The notes under the pieces: model-generated
The model's database searches: none
The model's input: only the letters and a program-made list of their open reading frames with translations
What the model was told of the DNA's origin: nothing
NCBI RefSeq assembly: GCF_012844305.1
Contig: NZ_JABANE010000005.1
Coordinates: 89,652 to 153,651 of the forward strand
Source: Flammeovirga aprica JL-4
Lineage (GTDB): Bacteria; Bacteroidota; Bacteroidia; Cytophagales; Flammeovirgaceae
Direction of reading: 5' to 3'
Length of the DNA: 64,000 nt
In this document: piece after piece, positions 63,928 through 64,000 of the stretch
Position numbering within the stretch: position 1 is the first letter of the stretch
Layout of the letters: the number at the start of each line of letters is the position of its first letter
Position numbers and translations under genes: made by a program

Positions 63928-64000
63928 TGTATATGAGACATTACAAAGAAATACGTTGTCCTCACTGTGAAGGCAACGATATAGTGAAAAATGGTCATAG
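63928..64000 (+). mobile_element. Start of an insertion-sequence transposase, cut by window edge
   Basis: From the ATG at 63928 (or 63934) the frame reads RHYKEIRCPHCEGNDIVKNG before the window ends. CPHC followed by IVKNG is the zinc-ribbon start of IS1/InsA-like transposases. Only 24 codons are visible, so the IS family is tentative. It begins 23 bases after the TPR-like frame, near the suspected frameshift. Confidence 0.6.

Noticed and set aside
1..64000. CRISPR arrays, tRNA and rRNA genes
   Set aside because: I saw no regularly spaced repeats and no cloverleaf with CCA-type acceptor pattern; a tRNAscan run would settle this.

Overview
The window is AT-rich DNA from a gliding-type Bacteroidota. 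It carries a SusC/SusD pair with its ECF sigma and FecR regulators, a GldA-type ABC ATPase, a protein with a type IX secretion (T9SS) C-terminal signal, DUF4251 and DUF5723 envelope proteins, and -7 promoter boxes of the Bacteroidota form TAnnTTTG. The mix points to a marine Cytophagia-like organism, perhaps near Flammeovirga; the genus is inference from style, not a database match. No rRNA, tRNA or CRISPR array was seen.

Layout. 1-5.1 kb: a pspA 5' end, a J-domain protein, a FadD-type acyl-CoA ligase behind a promoter/terminator leader, a small hydrolase, a scramblase-like protein and an RluA synthase. 5.3-9.2 kb: a T9SS cargo protein, ribD and an AlkD-like protein. 9.4-18.6 kb: one uptake locus in the order ECF sigma, FecR, SusC with an STN signalling domain, SusD, Tat-exported metallophosphoesterase, and a lipoprotein with an HxxDWE motif. 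It has no glycoside hydrolase, so the substrate may be a phosphorylated compound. 18.7-25.2 kb: folC, a small lipoprotein, a RhuM-Fic protein, a Tat PhoD-like phosphatase and envelope proteins. 25.3-31.5 kb: a PepSY membrane protein divergent from an Rrf2 regulator with three cysteines, and a Dna2-like nuclease-helicase. 31.7-36.2 kb: a lipoprotein plus DUF5723 protein pair and an aminotransferase. 36.5-44.5 kb: gldA, an FGGY kinase, a 75-residue Sm-like protein, gadB with a membrane protein, an M23 peptidase and an acidic TonB. 44.7-53.7 kb: a class V aminotransferase, a queuosine-precursor transporter, an Hpt protein, an RsuA/RluB synthase, an MNT/HEPN toxin-antitoxin pair, NADH dehydrogenase type II and PEP carboxylase. 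54.4-64 kb: a SixA-like phosphatase, a HAD phosphatase, a Kelch lipoprotein, hisC, a tight minus-strand operon (HMG-CoA lyase, ComB, SmpB, class IV aminotransferase), a hydrolase, an OmpA-like gene that looks frameshifted, and the start of an insertion-sequence transposase at the right edge.

The least ordinary material is non-coding. A 158-bp foldback element occurs twice (23657-23814 and 53798-53955), about 90% identical by hand count, with changes in its terminal inverted repeats matched on both ends. A 133-bp element at 10015-10147 holds four hairpins in a row, and its outer two are inverted copies with compensatory changes. A consensus promoter and a terminator at 882-1075 enclose a possible small RNA or leader before the acyl-CoA ligase. 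A perfect 12-bp inverted repeat sits 8 bases before the OmpA-like gene. No wholly new multi-gene system was established; the phosphoesterase SusCD locus and the foldback family are the best candidates.
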